A stretch of DNA of 64,000 nt. Source: Coriobacteriaceae bacterium (GTDB lineage: Bacteria > Actinomycetota > Coriobacteriia > Coriobacteriales > Coriobacteriaceae). The stretch is from positions 1-64,000 of the forward strand of contig CABIZD010000008.1 of the NCBI GenBank assembly GCA_902363125.1. The letters are read 5' to 3'. This document shows, piece by piece, positions 1 to 8,538 of this stretch; position 1 is the first letter of the stretch; the number at the start of each line of letters is the position of its first letter. Both the position numbers and the translations under genes were made by a program. The notes under the pieces were generated by a model. The model made no database searches. It was given only the letters and a program-made list of their open reading frames with translations, and was not told the DNA's origin.

Positions 1-77
1 TCTATTACAATAGGGTGCGCATGCATTCCACCCTGGGCTACATGTCTCCAGTGGAATACGAGCGGCAATACGCTTGA
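1..77 (+). mobile_element. IS3-family transposase, C-terminal fragment (cut by window edge)
   Basis: Reading from base 3 gives 24 residues ending in a TGA at 75-77. They contain HSTLGYMSPVEYE, the hallmark C-terminus of IS3-family OrfB (DDE) transposases. The rest lies left of the window, so whether the element is intact cannot be judged. No obvious terminal inverted repeat is recognised in the following 80 bases. Confidence 0.75.
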
Positions 78-154
78 GGATCCTTAAAAGAAAGTCCAGT
101 TTATCCTTCCCACTCCAGTAGTCGCTATTTATTCAGTCCAAGTTTCGGGGCGCA

Positions 155-180
155 GTTCACAGGCACCTTTGTGGTGGTTT
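155..180. repeat. Half copy of the CCACCACAAAG hairpin repeat
   Basis: This stretch equals the right half of the reverse complement of the copy at 12082-12122, including the GTTCACAGGCACC loop. The left arm is absent, so no hairpin can form. It lies just upstream of the MGMT-like gene and looks like a decayed or truncated member of the dispersed repeat also seen at 547, 11372 and 12082. Confidence 0.6.
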
Positions 181-209
181 ATGCTTTTCCGGGTGGAGGG
201 GAGCGAGCA

Positions 210-530
210 ATGGCGTCTGAGGGCTTTTTTGAACGGGTGTACGAGGTGGTCGAGCAGATCCCCGAGGGGATGGTCGCCACGTATGGCCAGGTGGCGCTGC
301 TTGCCGGTCGTCCACGAAGTGCGCGGTACGTGGGGTATGCCCTGCATAGTAATCCGCGCCCCGGCCAGATTCCCTGCCATCGTGTGGTGTTTGCCGACGG
401 TCGCATTTGCGAGGGCTTCGCTTTTGGCGGTCCCGATGCTCAACGTGAGCTTTTGCTAGGGGAGGGTGTGGCGTTTAAGGACGACATGCACGTCGACTTG
501 GCCGCCTGTCGCTGGCCTGCCGGGCTCTAG
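210..530 (+). CDS. MGMT-family DNA-binding protein (alkyltransferase-like)
   Basis: This 106-residue protein covers the C-terminal, DNA-binding half of O6-alkylguanine-DNA alkyltransferase. The N-terminal part has the family helix region (IPEGMVATYGQVA), and the active-site motif PCHRV is present near residue 50. True alkyltransferase-like proteins such as E. coli YbaZ usually carry Trp in place of this Cys, so alkyl transfer is chemically possible here, although the protein is much shorter than a full Ogt/MGMT. The ATG at 210 was chosen because a GGAGG lies 10 bases upstream. It converges on trpS. Likely role: recognising or repairing alkylated guanine. Confidence 0.8.
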   Translation: MASEGFFERVYEVVEQIPEGMVATYGQVALLAGRPRSARYVGYALHSNPRPGQIPCHRVVFADGRICEGFAFGGPDAQRELLLGEGVAFKDDMHVDLAACRWPAGL

Positions 531-546
531 CGGTTCTGCCGTGGCG

Positions 547-587
547 AAAACCACCACAAAGGCGCCTGTCCCCTTTGTGGTGGTTTT
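547..587. terminator. Bidirectional hairpin terminator, copy of a dispersed repeat
   Basis: The 15-bp arms AAAACCACCACAAAG and CTTTGTGGTGGTTTT are perfectly complementary around an 11-base loop. The flanking A and T runs make it a plausible terminator for both strands between the convergent MGMT-like gene and trpS. Nearly identical copies occur at 11372-11412 and 12082-12122. Confidence 0.75.
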
Positions 588-771
588 ACGCTGTAGGTTT
601 ACCAGAGCTAACTTATGGAGAAGGTGTGTTGGCGTACTTTGCCGTCAGAAAGTAAACCACGGTGAACTATATTGGTTTCAGCAACGGAGCAGGCAATAGG
701 CGATGAAAAAGCCTGCCCTGTTGAGTTTGATTCGCATTCCTCCCCTCTGTGCGATTCAACGGTGTACTTCG

Positions 772-813
772 GGAACAGGCCCGCTGGCAACTAGCTGCCG
801 GCGGGCCTGTTCC
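772..813 (+). terminator. Strong inverted repeat in the gap before trpS
   Basis: The 13-base arms GGAACAGGCCCGC and GCGGGCCTGTTCC pair perfectly, and inner GGCA/TGCC pairing extends the stem. It is followed by TGTTTG, a weak T tract on the plus strand. Apart from this hairpin and the repeat at 547-587, nothing is recognised in the 390-base stretch 531-923. Confidence 0.4.
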
Positions 814-923
814 TGTTTGTCGAGGGGGTGCGATGGACGGAGCCGAAGCGGTCCGGCTCCAAAAAAGGCGGACGCCGTAGCGCCCGCCCTAAAGCAATCG
901 AAAGCTCAAGCCAGCAGATCGGT

Positions 924-1973
924 CTAGTACACCATGCCCATGGCGTCCTGAACCTCTGCCAGGGTCTGATCGGCGATCTCGTTGGCGCGACGGTTGCCCT
1001 CGTGCAGCACGTCCTTCACGTAATCCAGATCGTTCTCGTAGCGCTGGCGACGCTCGCGGATAGGTGCGAAGTACTCGTTGACGGCCTCGGTCACGTACTT
1101 CTTGAGCTGGCCGGAGCCGCCCATGCCAATCTCCTCGGCAATTTCGACCTCGGAGCGACCGGTGCAGATGGCGGCCGTCGAAAGCAAACCGGACACGCCG
1201 GGGCGGTTCTCGGGATCGAACGTGATCATGCGCTCAGAGTCGGTCTGGCTCTTCTTGATGCGCTTGGCCGTCTCCTCAGCGGTCATCGAGATGTTGATGG
1301 CGTTGCCGTAGCTCTTGCTCATCTTGCGACCGTCAAGTCCGGGCAGTAGCGGGGTCTCGGACAGCAGCGCCTCGACCTCGGGGAACACCTTGCCGTAGCG
1401 GTTGTTAAAGCGGCGGGCGATGGTGCGGGTGAGCTCGATGTGCGGCAGCTGGTCGCGACCGACCGGCACGACGTTGCCCTTGCAGAACAGAATGTCGCAG
1501 GCCTGGTGCACCGGGTAGGTGAGCAGAAGGCCGGTAAGCTCGTGGCCCGAGGCCTCCATCTCGGCCTTGACCGTGGGATTGCGCGCCAGCTCGGCCTCGG
1601 AGACCAGCGACAGGAACGGCAGCATGAGCTGGTTGGCGGCGGGCACGGCGGAGTGAGCGTAGATCATGGTCTTGTCGGGGTCGATACCGCAGGCAAGGTA
1701 GTCCATGACCATGTTGTACACGTTGTCCTGGATGTGCTCGGTGGTGTCGCGGTCGGTGATGACCTGGTAGTCGGCGATGAGTACGTTGGTCCTGGCGCCC
1801 ATGTTCTGCAGCTCCACGCGGCCCTTGAGGGTGCCAAAGTAGTGACCCAGGTGCAGACGGCCGGTGGGGCGGTCGCCGGTAAGCATGGTGAACTTCTCGG
1901 GCGTATTGGCCAGGCCCTCGCGAATGGCGTTGCTCTTTTGCAGCGCGACTTCGTAGCTGTTCTCGTTTGGCAT
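924..1973 (-). CDS. trpS: Tryptophanyl-tRNA synthetase
   Basis: Class Ic aminoacyl-tRNA synthetase that charges tRNA-Trp with tryptophan in the cytoplasm. Its 349 residues are normal for the bacterial enzyme. The ATP-binding signature PTGRLHLGH lies near residues 36-44 and the KMSKS loop (GRKMSKSYGN) near residue 217. The start at 1973 is supported by TTAGGAG upstream; a longer frame to 2117 has no family sequence. It is a single gene with its own upstream spacer. No T-box leader is recognised in the 160 bases before it. Confidence 0.97.
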   Translation of the reverse strand: MPNENSYEVALQKSNAIREGLANTPEKFTMLTGDRPTGRLHLGHYFGTLKGRVELQNMGARTNVLIADYQVITDRDTTEHIQDNVYNMVMDYLACGIDPDKTMIYAHSAVPAANQLMLPFLSLVSEAELARNPTVKAEMEASGHELTGLLLTYPVHQACDILFCKGNVVPVGRDQLPHIELTRTIARRFNNRYGKVFPEVEALLSETPLLPGLDGRKMSKSYGNAINISMTAEETAKRIKKSQTDSERMITFDPENRPGVSGLLSTAAICTGRSEVEIAEEIGMGGSGQLKKYVTEAVNEYFAPIRERRQRYENDLDYVKDVLHEGNRRANEIADQTLAEVQDAMGMVY

Positions 1974-2132
1974 GATTGCTCCTAACGTATGTTCATGGGT
2001 CAAGATGATAACGCGTTTATTGGAGGGGCGGGACGTAAGTAGGCGAGGGGCGGGAGAGGGGTGGCTTGTGCGGTGGGTGCGGCGCGGCCGCGCTTGGCCA
2101 ACGGTGCCTTGGCACATCCTTGGCAGCTTGCC

Positions 2133-3332
2133 CTAGAGCTTGTGGTGGCGCTCTTCTTTGCGCTCCTCGGCTGCCTGCTCCTCCTGCTTAAAAGCGGAGT
2201 CGTCGGGGGTGACGAGCTCGTCCTCGTGCGTGCGCTTGTTGTAATGGTGGCGCAGCACGGGCTCAAACAGATGCAGATGCTTGGCAAAGGCCGCCGAGCC
2301 AATGGCGAGCACGGTAAAGATGAGCACACGCATGGGCACCTCGACCTGGTTAATCGCGGCGGCGCCGGCCGAAAGCATGATGCACCAGGCATAGATGAGC
2401 AGCACGGCCTGTTTTTGGTTGTAGCCTTCTTGGATCAGGCGGTGGTGGATGTGGCCCTTGTCGGCCTGCCCGATGCTAATGTGGGCGCGCTTGCGGCGCA
2501 CGATGGCGCTAAACGTGTCGATGATAGGCACGCCGGCAACGATGAGCGGGATGATAAGCGAGGTGAGTGCGGCGGTGCGGCTCACGTTGAGCAGCGAGAT
2601 GGAGCCCAGCGCAAAGCCCAGAAGCAGCGACCCCGAGTCGCCCAAGAAGATGCTTGCGGGGTTGAAGTTGTAGCGCAAAAAGGCCAGACAGGCGCCAAAG
2701 AGCGCAATGGAGAGCGCGGCGGCGTCGATGCGGCCCGAGAGAACGGCCATCGAAAACATGGTGAACGAGGCGATGCCGCAGATGCCCGTGGCCAAGCCGT
2801 CGAGGCCGTCGATGAGGTTAATGATGTTGGTGAATGCCACCAGATAGATTACGGTGATGGGGTAGGCGAGCCATCCGAGCATGATCTCGCCGGGAGCAAA
2901 CGGGTTGACGATGACGCCGATTTTTAGGCCGCCCATGCAGGCGATAAGCGCGGCGAGGACCTGTCCGGCCAGCTTTTGCTTGGGCGTGAGCTGGAAGACG
3001 TCGTCGATAGCGCCGGTCGCAAAGATGACGGTAAAGGAGAGCGCCAGCATGGGATAGCTAATGTGAAGGCGCGGGTGCGGCACCAGGACGGGTGGCCAGC
3101 CTAGGTACCAGGTGCCTAGGATTTGCACAGTGCAGGCGACGACCAGGCCCAAAAACACCGCCGTTCCGCCCAAACGCGGGATGGGCTTGGTGTTGATGCG
3201 GCGCTTAGAAGGATAGTCGACGGCATCGAGCTTAATTGCCAAGCGCTTGACCAGGGGCACCGCGAGGAAGGTCGTGATAAAGGCCGCCGCTGCCACGCAT
3301 AGGTACGGTATGTAGCTCGGGGATGAAGCCAT
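2133..3332 (-). CDS. Undecaprenyl-phosphate sugar-1-phosphate transferase, WecA/TagO/MraY family
   Basis: Polytopic membrane enzyme predicted to transfer a HexNAc-1-phosphate from a UDP-sugar to undecaprenyl phosphate, starting a wall polymer or glycan. Family motifs are present in order: the Asp pair AIDDV (110-111), NLIDGLDGL (173-180), GDSGS (231-235) and the His motif HIHHRL (294-299), with about ten hydrophobic segments between them. The C-terminal 40 residues are charged and cytoplasmic-looking. It is closer to WecA/TagO than to MraY because the HIHH motif is WecA-like. Start 3332 is ATG; a TTG at 3350 in frame is an alternative. Confidence 0.9.
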   Translation of the reverse strand: MASSPSYIPYLCVAAAAFITTFLAVPLVKRLAIKLDAVDYPSKRRINTKPIPRLGGTAVFLGLVVACTVQILGTWYLGWPPVLVPHPRLHISYPMLALSFTVIFATGAIDDVFQLTPKQKLAGQVLAALIACMGGLKIGVIVNPFAPGEIMLGWLAYPITVIYLVAFTNIINLIDGLDGLATGICGIASFTMFSMAVLSGRIDAAALSIALFGACLAFLRYNFNPASIFLGDSGSLLLGFALGSISLLNVSRTAALTSLIIPLIVAGVPIIDTFSAIVRRKRAHISIGQADKGHIHHRLIQEGYNQKQAVLLIYAWCIMLSAGAAAINQVEVPMRVLIFTVLAIGSAAFAKHLHLFEPVLRHHYNKRTHEDELVTPDDSAFKQEEQAAEERKEERHHKL

Positions 3333-3561
3333 GAATCTAAAAACCGCCAAGCGTCGAAGGAAAAGGTCAGAAGAACGCCATGCGCAAAGGGCATAGCCGA
3401 ACCATAATACTCGACCAAGGGGGGTACATGGAATTGCACGCAGCGATAATCACGCGCTTACCAGATATTGGGATGTTGTCGATGGCTTGTCGGGATGCCG
3501 GCGGGGATCCATATGGACTGTAATGGTGATTTTCGGCAAAAGAAAACCACCCCCCACGTTA

Positions 3562-3708
3562 CGAAAATGAACCCACCTAAAACAGGTGGGTGCCCTCATC
3601 GACTGTTCCAGCGTCCTTAACAACGAAGGATACCTGTACTAGGTACGACTGTGTGGGCTCCCTAAATAAACGCGACGGTTCACCCAGTTGCTCCGCGGGG
3701 GGCGGAAT
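3562..3708 (-). ncRNA. Candidate structured small RNA (6S-like?)
   Basis: The 525-base gap 3333-3857 holds no convincing gene. On the minus strand a TATGAT -10 box lies at 3715-3720, and an 8-bp hairpin at 3571-3591 is followed by TTCATTTT, like a Rho-independent terminator. Together they would delimit an RNA of about 150 bases with inner stem-loops (for example 3633-3645). Size and isolation suggest a housekeeping RNA such as 6S, but this is a guess from layout, not a recognised sequence match. Confidence 0.3.
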
Positions 3709-3857
3709 ACCTACATCATAAAGCGGCACTTTATCGATTCCAGTCTTGACATTACAAAAATCGTGTCGGACGATTACGGCGCCTTGGGCTCGAGCCGTCT
3801 GTGGGGTTGATCCCTTTACGTTTGAGCTGCTGAATCGTTGTTTTGGAGCATGGTTTT

Positions 3858-4796
3858 ATGCCGACGTCGTTGACCGAACTTTTTTCGCCCGCCTGCCATT
3901 TGTGTCCGCGCCGTTGCGGTGCGGCGCGCGATGAGGGCGCGCACGGCGTCTGCGGTGCTAACGACACGCTCAAGGTGGCCCGCGCCGCGCTTCATATGTG
4001 GGAGGAGCCGCCTATCTCGGGCGAGGCCGGTTCGGGCACGATCTTCTTTAGCGGCTGCTCGCTCAAATGTATCTACTGCCAGAACCACGAGATCTCGACC
4101 GGCAATTTTGGCCTTGAGATTTCGCCTGAGCGCCTGGTCGAGATTATGCTGGAACTGCAGGACCAGGGTGCCAACAACATCAATTTGGTGACGGCGACGC
4201 ACTATGCGCACCTGTTGCCGGCTGCGATTGCCGCGGCACGGGCGCGCGGACTGGTTATCCCAATCGTCTACAACACGAGTGGTTACGAGCGCGCGAGTGC
4301 CGTGGCGGCGCTGGGCGACCTGGTCGATGTGTGGCTCACCGACTTTAAATATGCCGATGCCGGGCTTGCGCAGTCGCTCTCCCATATAAAGGATTACCCG
4401 CGTGTGGCCGTGTCGGGTCTGGCCCAGATGGCGCGCGAGATCGAGCGCCGCGGGGGAGAGTTGGTGGACGAGGACGGGCTTATGAAGCGTGGCATGATCG
4501 TGCGTCACCTGGTGCTTCCGGGGCATTCAGACGATTCGTGTCGCGTGCTGGACCTGGTGTGGCAGACGGTGGGCGACGTGCCGATCTCAGTTATGAACCA
4601 GTACACGCCCAATGCGCTCATGCGCGAGCAGGGCGGCGAGTTGGCGCGCGCTGTGACGCGTGAGGAGTACGAGCAGGTGCTCGACCATGCCGACGACCTG
4701 GGTTTTACGACGATGTTCTGGCAAGAGGGCGGCGCGGTAGACGAGAGCTTCACCCCGGCCTTCGACACCACCGGTGTTCTTACCAGCGCAAAGTAG
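3858..4796 (+). CDS. Radical SAM protein, PflA-like (PflX/COG1313 type)
   Basis: A 312-residue radical SAM enzyme. The cluster motif CSLKCIYC (Cys67, 71, 74) binds the 4Fe-4S cluster that cleaves S-adenosylmethionine. Four more cysteines at the N-terminus (13, 16, 20, 32; CHLCPRRCG) are typical of the PflX/AmmeMemoRadiSam-related subgroup and may hold another metal site. It resembles pyruvate formate-lyase activating enzymes, but the natural target is unknown. The start at 3858 follows GGAG at 3845-3848; a TTG at 3843 is in frame but less likely. No partner glycyl-radical enzyme is adjacent. Confidence 0.85.
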   Translation: MPTSLTELFSPACHLCPRRCGAARDEGAHGVCGANDTLKVARAALHMWEEPPISGEAGSGTIFFSGCSLKCIYCQNHEISTGNFGLEISPERLVEIMLELQDQGANNINLVTATHYAHLLPAAIAAARARGLVIPIVYNTSGYERASAVAALGDLVDVWLTDFKYADAGLAQSLSHIKDYPRVAVSGLAQMAREIERRGGELVDEDGLMKRGMIVRHLVLPGHSDDSCRVLDLVWQTVGDVPISVMNQYTPNALMREQGGELARAVTREEYEQVLDHADDLGFTTMFWQEGGAVDESFTPAFDTTGVLTSAK

Positions 4797-4905
4797 TGCG
4801 TTCGTCGATGATTTTTCTGGGACGGGGATAAAAAATCATCGGGAGTAGTGCCTGCTCGAAAAGTAGTCAAATAAGCCCCGTCCTAAAAAGACTGGGTATT
4901 GGGCG

Positions 4906-4933
4906 TTGACAGTTGGCGAGCCGTAGGTAAAAT
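4906..4933 (+). promoter_or_regulatory. Promoter of tRNA-Ala
   Basis: TTGACA (4906-4911), a 16-base spacer, and TAAAAT (4928-4933), ending 13 bases before the tRNA. Both boxes are close to the sigma-70 consensus. Confidence 0.75.
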
Positions 4934-4946
4934 ATCGACTTGTCCT

Positions 4947-5019
4947 GGGGACGTAGCTCAGTTGGGAGAGCGCTGCCGTCGCATGGCAGAGGCCGAGGGT
5001 TCGACTCCCTTCGTCTCCA
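4947..5019 (+). tRNA. tRNA-Ala (CGC anticodon)
   Basis: Full cloverleaf of 73 bases. Acceptor GGGGACG pairs with CGTCTCC, the D-arm is GCTCAGTTGGGAGAGC, anticodon stem CTGCC/GGCAG encloses loop GTCGCAT (anticodon CGC), and the T-loop is TTCGACT. CCA is not encoded. It reads Ala codon GCG. Confidence 0.95.
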
Positions 5020-5035
5020 CCCTTGGATTTGATAA

Positions 5036-5065
5036 GCCGCTGACATTGTGTCGGCGGCTTTTTTT
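5036..5065 (+). terminator. Rho-independent terminator after tRNA-Ala
   Basis: A ten-base stem GCCGCTGACA/TGTCGGCGGC with one T-G pair and loop TTG, followed by seven T residues. Confidence 0.85.
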
Positions 5066-5083
5066 AAAAGAAAGGGCTATACC

Positions 5084-5542
5084 ATGGCCGAGCTTGAGTC
5101 CCAACCATTGTCCGACGAGGAGCGCGCTGAGTTGGAAGAGCTCCGCGCTGAGAAGGCCCGCCGCGAGGCTCGGGAAGAGGCCCGTCGCGAGCGTGAGGAG
5201 CTGGCTGCCCTGCGCGCCGAGCGTGCGAAGGCCGAGGAGGTCGCCTTGAACGCCGCATCCGAGCGCAAGCCCGCGCCCGCACCCAAGCCCGCTGCTGCGA
5301 AGCCTGCACCTGCCGCGCCCAAACCTCAGCCTAAAAAGGCCGCTCGTCCCAAGTCCGTCGAGCCCAAGCCGAGCCGTGACGAGATGACCTTTGCCCAGCG
5401 CATGGTTACCTCCAAGGAACCTACGGGCGAGAACGAGATTCCTGGCATGGCGCCGGCTCAAAAAATCATCATTGTCCTTGCCCTCATCGCGTTTGTCATC
5501 TTTATGGGCTACACGATCCTGACCAGCATGGGCCTGCTCTAA
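5084..5542 (+). CDS. Hypothetical tail-anchored membrane protein with coiled coil
   Basis: 152 residues with a clear three-part build. Residues 10-60 are a highly charged Glu/Arg/Ala coiled coil. Residues 65-105 are a Pro/Ala/Lys-rich flexible linker. A single hydrophobic helix of about 22 residues near the C-terminus (KIIIVLALIAFVIFMGY) would anchor it in the membrane with most of the protein in the cytoplasm. ATG 5084 follows AAAGAAAGGG. No enzyme motif is seen and I do not recognise a family. It lies just upstream of pncB, with an 82-base gap. Confidence 0.75.
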   Translation: MAELESQPLSDEERAELEELRAEKARREAREEARREREELAALRAERAKAEEVALNAASERKPAPAPKPAAAKPAPAAPKPQPKKAARPKSVEPKPSRDEMTFAQRMVTSKEPTGENEIPGMAPAQKIIIVLALIAFVIFMGYTILTSMGLL

Positions 5543-5624
5543 CCGATTTGCATCGGGCTCCATGCCCGCACGTCCGCCTCGCCCAACCCTCAACCTCTGC
5601 ACAACACATCCGAAAGGTCGCCCC

Positions 5625-7130
5625 ATGGCTTTGACCGATATCTCTCATCCCACCGACATCGCAATGCTCACCGATCTGTACGAACTCACTATGGCCCAGG
5701 GCCTGTGGGAGAGCGGCAAGGCCAATGAGCAGGGTTGTTTTACCGCGTTTTACCGCGACCATCCCTTTGGCAGCGCCTATGCCGTCATGTGCGGCACCGC
5801 CGAGCTGCCCGAGCTAGTCGAGAATCTGCGCTTTACGCCCGAGGATATCGACTACCTCGCATCGCTTGAGGCCCCGGCCGGCGGCGCGATGTTCAAGTCC
5901 GCATTCCTCGACTACCTGCGCGATTTTCGTGCGCATGTAAATATCGACGCCGTCCCCGAGGGCGAGCTCGTCTTTCCACGCGAGCCCATGGTGCGCGTCA
6001 CCGGTCCTGCGCTCGAGTGCCAGCTGCTCGAGACGGCGCTGCTCAACATCGTCGGGTTCCAGACACTTGTCGCCACCAAGACGGCGCGCGTGGTGCTGGC
6101 GGCGGACGGCCGTCCCGTGGCCGAGTTTGGCCTGCGCCGAGCCCAGGGTCCCGATGGCGGCCTGGCCGTTGCGCGCGCGAGCTACGTCGCCGGCTGCTCC
6201 TCTACGTCCAATGTGCTCGCCGGCCGCCGCTACGGTATTCCCGTCTTTGGCACGCATGCGCACAGCTGGGTGATGAGCTTCGATTCCGAGCTCGAGGCCT
6301 TCCGCGCCTTTGCCAAGTCGAGCCCCAAGAACTGCACGCTGCTCATCGACACCTACGATGTGCGCGAGGGCTGCGAGCATGCCATTACGGTTGCCAAGGA
6401 GATGGAGGCGGCGGGCGAGCGTCTGTCGGCTATTCGCATTGACTCGGGCGACCTCGCCAAGCTCTCCAAGTATGTCCGCGGTCGTTTCGATGCCGAGGGC
6501 CTGCCCTATGTGGGGATCTCGGTTTCTAACGATCTGGATGAGTACACGATTCAGTCGCTGCTCGACCAGGGCGCGCCCATCGATAGCTTTGGCGTGGGCA
6601 CCAAGCTCGCGACCTGCTACGACCAGCCGGCGCTGGGCGGCGTGTACAAGCTTTCCGCCCGCCGTGCGAGCGAGGCCGACCCGTGGACGCCGGTGGTCAA
6701 GCTCTCCGAGCAGCCCTACAAGCGCACGATCCCGGGCGTGCAGCGCGTGCGCCGTTATTACGACGGCTTTGGCGGCCCGGTCTGCGACATGATCTACGAC
6801 GAGGACCATCTGGTGGGGGAGGGCGCCGCGCGCGGCAATACCCTCGTGGCCGTGAATGATGCCGCCCTGGTGACCGACGTGTCGGAGCTTGAGTATCGCG
6901 AGCTGCTGGTGCCGATCGTGCGCGATGGCAGCGCAGTGGCTCCGCGTGAGAGCATCCAGGACGCGCGCGAGCGCTGTGTTTGGGCGCTCGATCATCTGGA
7001 CGCAGCTTTCAAGCGCTTCCTGTACCCGCAGACCTATGTGGTGGGCATGGAGCAGGGCCTGGCTCAGGTGCGCGACGAGCTCGTGCGCAAGAACATGGCC
7101 GCGGCCTCGGCTTTCCCCTGGGCAAAATGA
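5625..7130 (+). CDS. pncB: Nicotinate phosphoribosyltransferase
   Basis: Converts nicotinate and PRPP to nicotinate mononucleotide in the NAD salvage (Preiss-Handler) pathway. The 501-residue protein shows the N-terminal LYELTMAQG signature, the FGTHAHSWVMSF region carrying the phosphorylatable His, and the PRPP/phosphate-binding stretch IRIDSGDLAKLS. Length fits the bacterial enzyme. ATG 5625 follows GAAAGG; earlier in-frame codons lack family sequence. proB follows 80 bases downstream on the same strand. Confidence 0.95.
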   Translation: MALTDISHPTDIAMLTDLYELTMAQGLWESGKANEQGCFTAFYRDHPFGSAYAVMCGTAELPELVENLRFTPEDIDYLASLEAPAGGAMFKSAFLDYLRDFRAHVNIDAVPEGELVFPREPMVRVTGPALECQLLETALLNIVGFQTLVATKTARVVLAADGRPVAEFGLRRAQGPDGGLAVARASYVAGCSSTSNVLAGRRYGIPVFGTHAHSWVMSFDSELEAFRAFAKSSPKNCTLLIDTYDVREGCEHAITVAKEMEAAGERLSAIRIDSGDLAKLSKYVRGRFDAEGLPYVGISVSNDLDEYTIQSLLDQGAPIDSFGVGTKLATCYDQPALGGVYKLSARRASEADPWTPVVKLSEQPYKRTIPGVQRVRRYYDGFGGPVCDMIYDEDHLVGEGAARGNTLVAVNDAALVTDVSELEYRELLVPIVRDGSAVAPRESIQDARERCVWALDHLDAAFKRFLYPQTYVVGMEQGLAQVRDELVRKNMAAASAFPWAK

Positions 7131-7210
7131 TCAGCATGCGACGGAAGATAACGGATCATTTTCTCGCTTGCCCGTTCGCCCGTTCGCTGAACAGTTGATT
7201 GGTTTGACGT

Positions 7211-8338
7211 ATGACGACTTCTTATAAAACGATGGTGGTAAAGATCGGTTCGTCCACGGTGGTGGGCGCCGATGGCAAGGTCAACCGCGCCTTTATCGGC
7301 GGACTTGCCGATCAAGCCGCAGCGCTGCGCAAGCTCGGCTGGCGTCTGGTCGTGGTGAGCTCGGGCGCTATCGCCTGTGGCTATCCCGTGTTGGGCTTCG
7401 ACCGCAAGCCGGTCGGCGACCTTCCGAGCCTGCAGGCCTGCGCCTCGGCTGGTCAGTGCATCATCTCGTCGGCCTACGACGAGGAGTTCCATGCGCGCGA
7501 CCTGCTCACCTCGCTCGTGCTGCTTACGCGTCACGACACGGCGCGTCGCACGTCCTACCTGCACGCCCGCGACGCCCTGCTGCGTCTGGTGGAGCTGGGC
7601 GTGGTGCCGGTCGTCAACGAGAACGACACCGTTACCGTCGACGAGATCAAGTTTGGCGACAACGACACGCTGGCGGCGCTCGTGAGCTGCCTGGTTTCCG
7701 CCGACCTGTGCGTGACGCTGTCCGATATCGACGGCCTCTACACCGCCAATCCGCACGAGGATCCGACGGCCGAGTTTGTCCCGGTCGTGCATAAGATCGA
7801 TGCCAAGATCATTGCCTCGGCGGGTGATTCTTCGACCTCGGTGGGTACGGGCGGCATGATCACCAAGATTCGCGCGAGCCGCATCCTGATGACGGCGGGC
7901 ATTCAGAGCGTGATTTGCTCGGGCGAGGAGCCCGATGCCCTCGTGCGTCTCGCCCGCGGCGAGAGCGTAGGAACCCTGTTCGATCCGCCGGCGGAGCGCC
8001 TGGACATCGCACCCCGCAAACTGTGGATCGCGCTGGGCGACAAGGCCCACGGCTCGGTGACGGTTGATGACGGTGCTGCGAAGGCGCTGGTCAGCCGTGG
8101 CTCTTCCCTGCTTGCGGTGGGTATTCGCGAGGTCGATGGCCAGTTTGCCGAGGGCGATGTGCTCGATGTGTGCGATCCGAGCGGTATGGTCGTCGCCCGC
8201 GGTATCGCCGAGGCCGATTCGGACGTGCTGGAGCTTGCAGCCGGCCGTCGCCAGGACCAGATCGCCAGCAACCGCCTGCTCGCTAACCTGGCCGAGAAGC
8301 CGGCGATACACAGGGATAACCTAATCGTCTTCGCTTAA
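7211..8338 (+). CDS. proB: Glutamate 5-kinase with PUA domain
   Basis: Catalyses the first step of proline synthesis, ATP-dependent phosphorylation of glutamate. The amino-acid-kinase domain spans about residues 1-255, with the VVKIGSSTV start, VVSSGAIACG, and NENDTVTVDEIKFGDND substrate/ATP motifs. A PUA domain follows (about 280-355). The 375-residue length is standard. Its partner proA lies 1.7 kb downstream on the same strand, separated by a gene on the opposite strand, so the two are not one simple operon here. Confidence 0.96.
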   Translation: MTTSYKTMVVKIGSSTVVGADGKVNRAFIGGLADQAAALRKLGWRLVVVSSGAIACGYPVLGFDRKPVGDLPSLQACASAGQCIISSAYDEEFHARDLLTSLVLLTRHDTARRTSYLHARDALLRLVELGVVPVVNENDTVTVDEIKFGDNDTLAALVSCLVSADLCVTLSDIDGLYTANPHEDPTAEFVPVVHKIDAKIIASAGDSSTSVGTGGMITKIRASRILMTAGIQSVICSGEEPDALVRLARGESVGTLFDPPAERLDIAPRKLWIALGDKAHGSVTVDDGAAKALVSRGSSLLAVGIREVDGQFAEGDVLDVCDPSGMVVARGIAEADSDVLELAAGRRQDQIASNRLLANLAEKPAIHRDNLIVFA

Positions 8339-8352
8339 CCAATTGACGCTGC

Positions 8353-8450
8353 AAACGCCCCTAAGCGGCAATCTGACGTTCAATCGTCGGGCATGACCAA
8401 AAGGTCAATGCCCTCCTCTTTCACGTCACCTTGCTCGCTTAGGGGCGTTT
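8353..8450 (+). terminator. Long branched terminator-like inverted repeat after proB
   Basis: The 15-base arms AAACGCCCCTAAGCG (8353-8367) and CGCTTAGGGGCGTTT (8436-8450) pair perfectly across 68 bases. The interior holds its own hairpin (GGGCATGACC/GGTCAATGCCC). TTTTCGCTTT follows. The structure is larger than an ordinary terminator and may be a small mobile palindrome used as one. Confidence 0.6.
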
Positions 8451-8538
8451 TCGCTTTCCGTCCTCTTTCTGCAATGACTTCATTAACCTGGTACTTGGGG
8501 ACGTTCCTTTTGTGCCGGCAGACGGGGACACTCCTTTG

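Noticed and set aside
1974..2132. T-box leader for trpS
   Set aside because: The 160 bases upstream show no specifier stem, T-box sequence or terminator hairpin.
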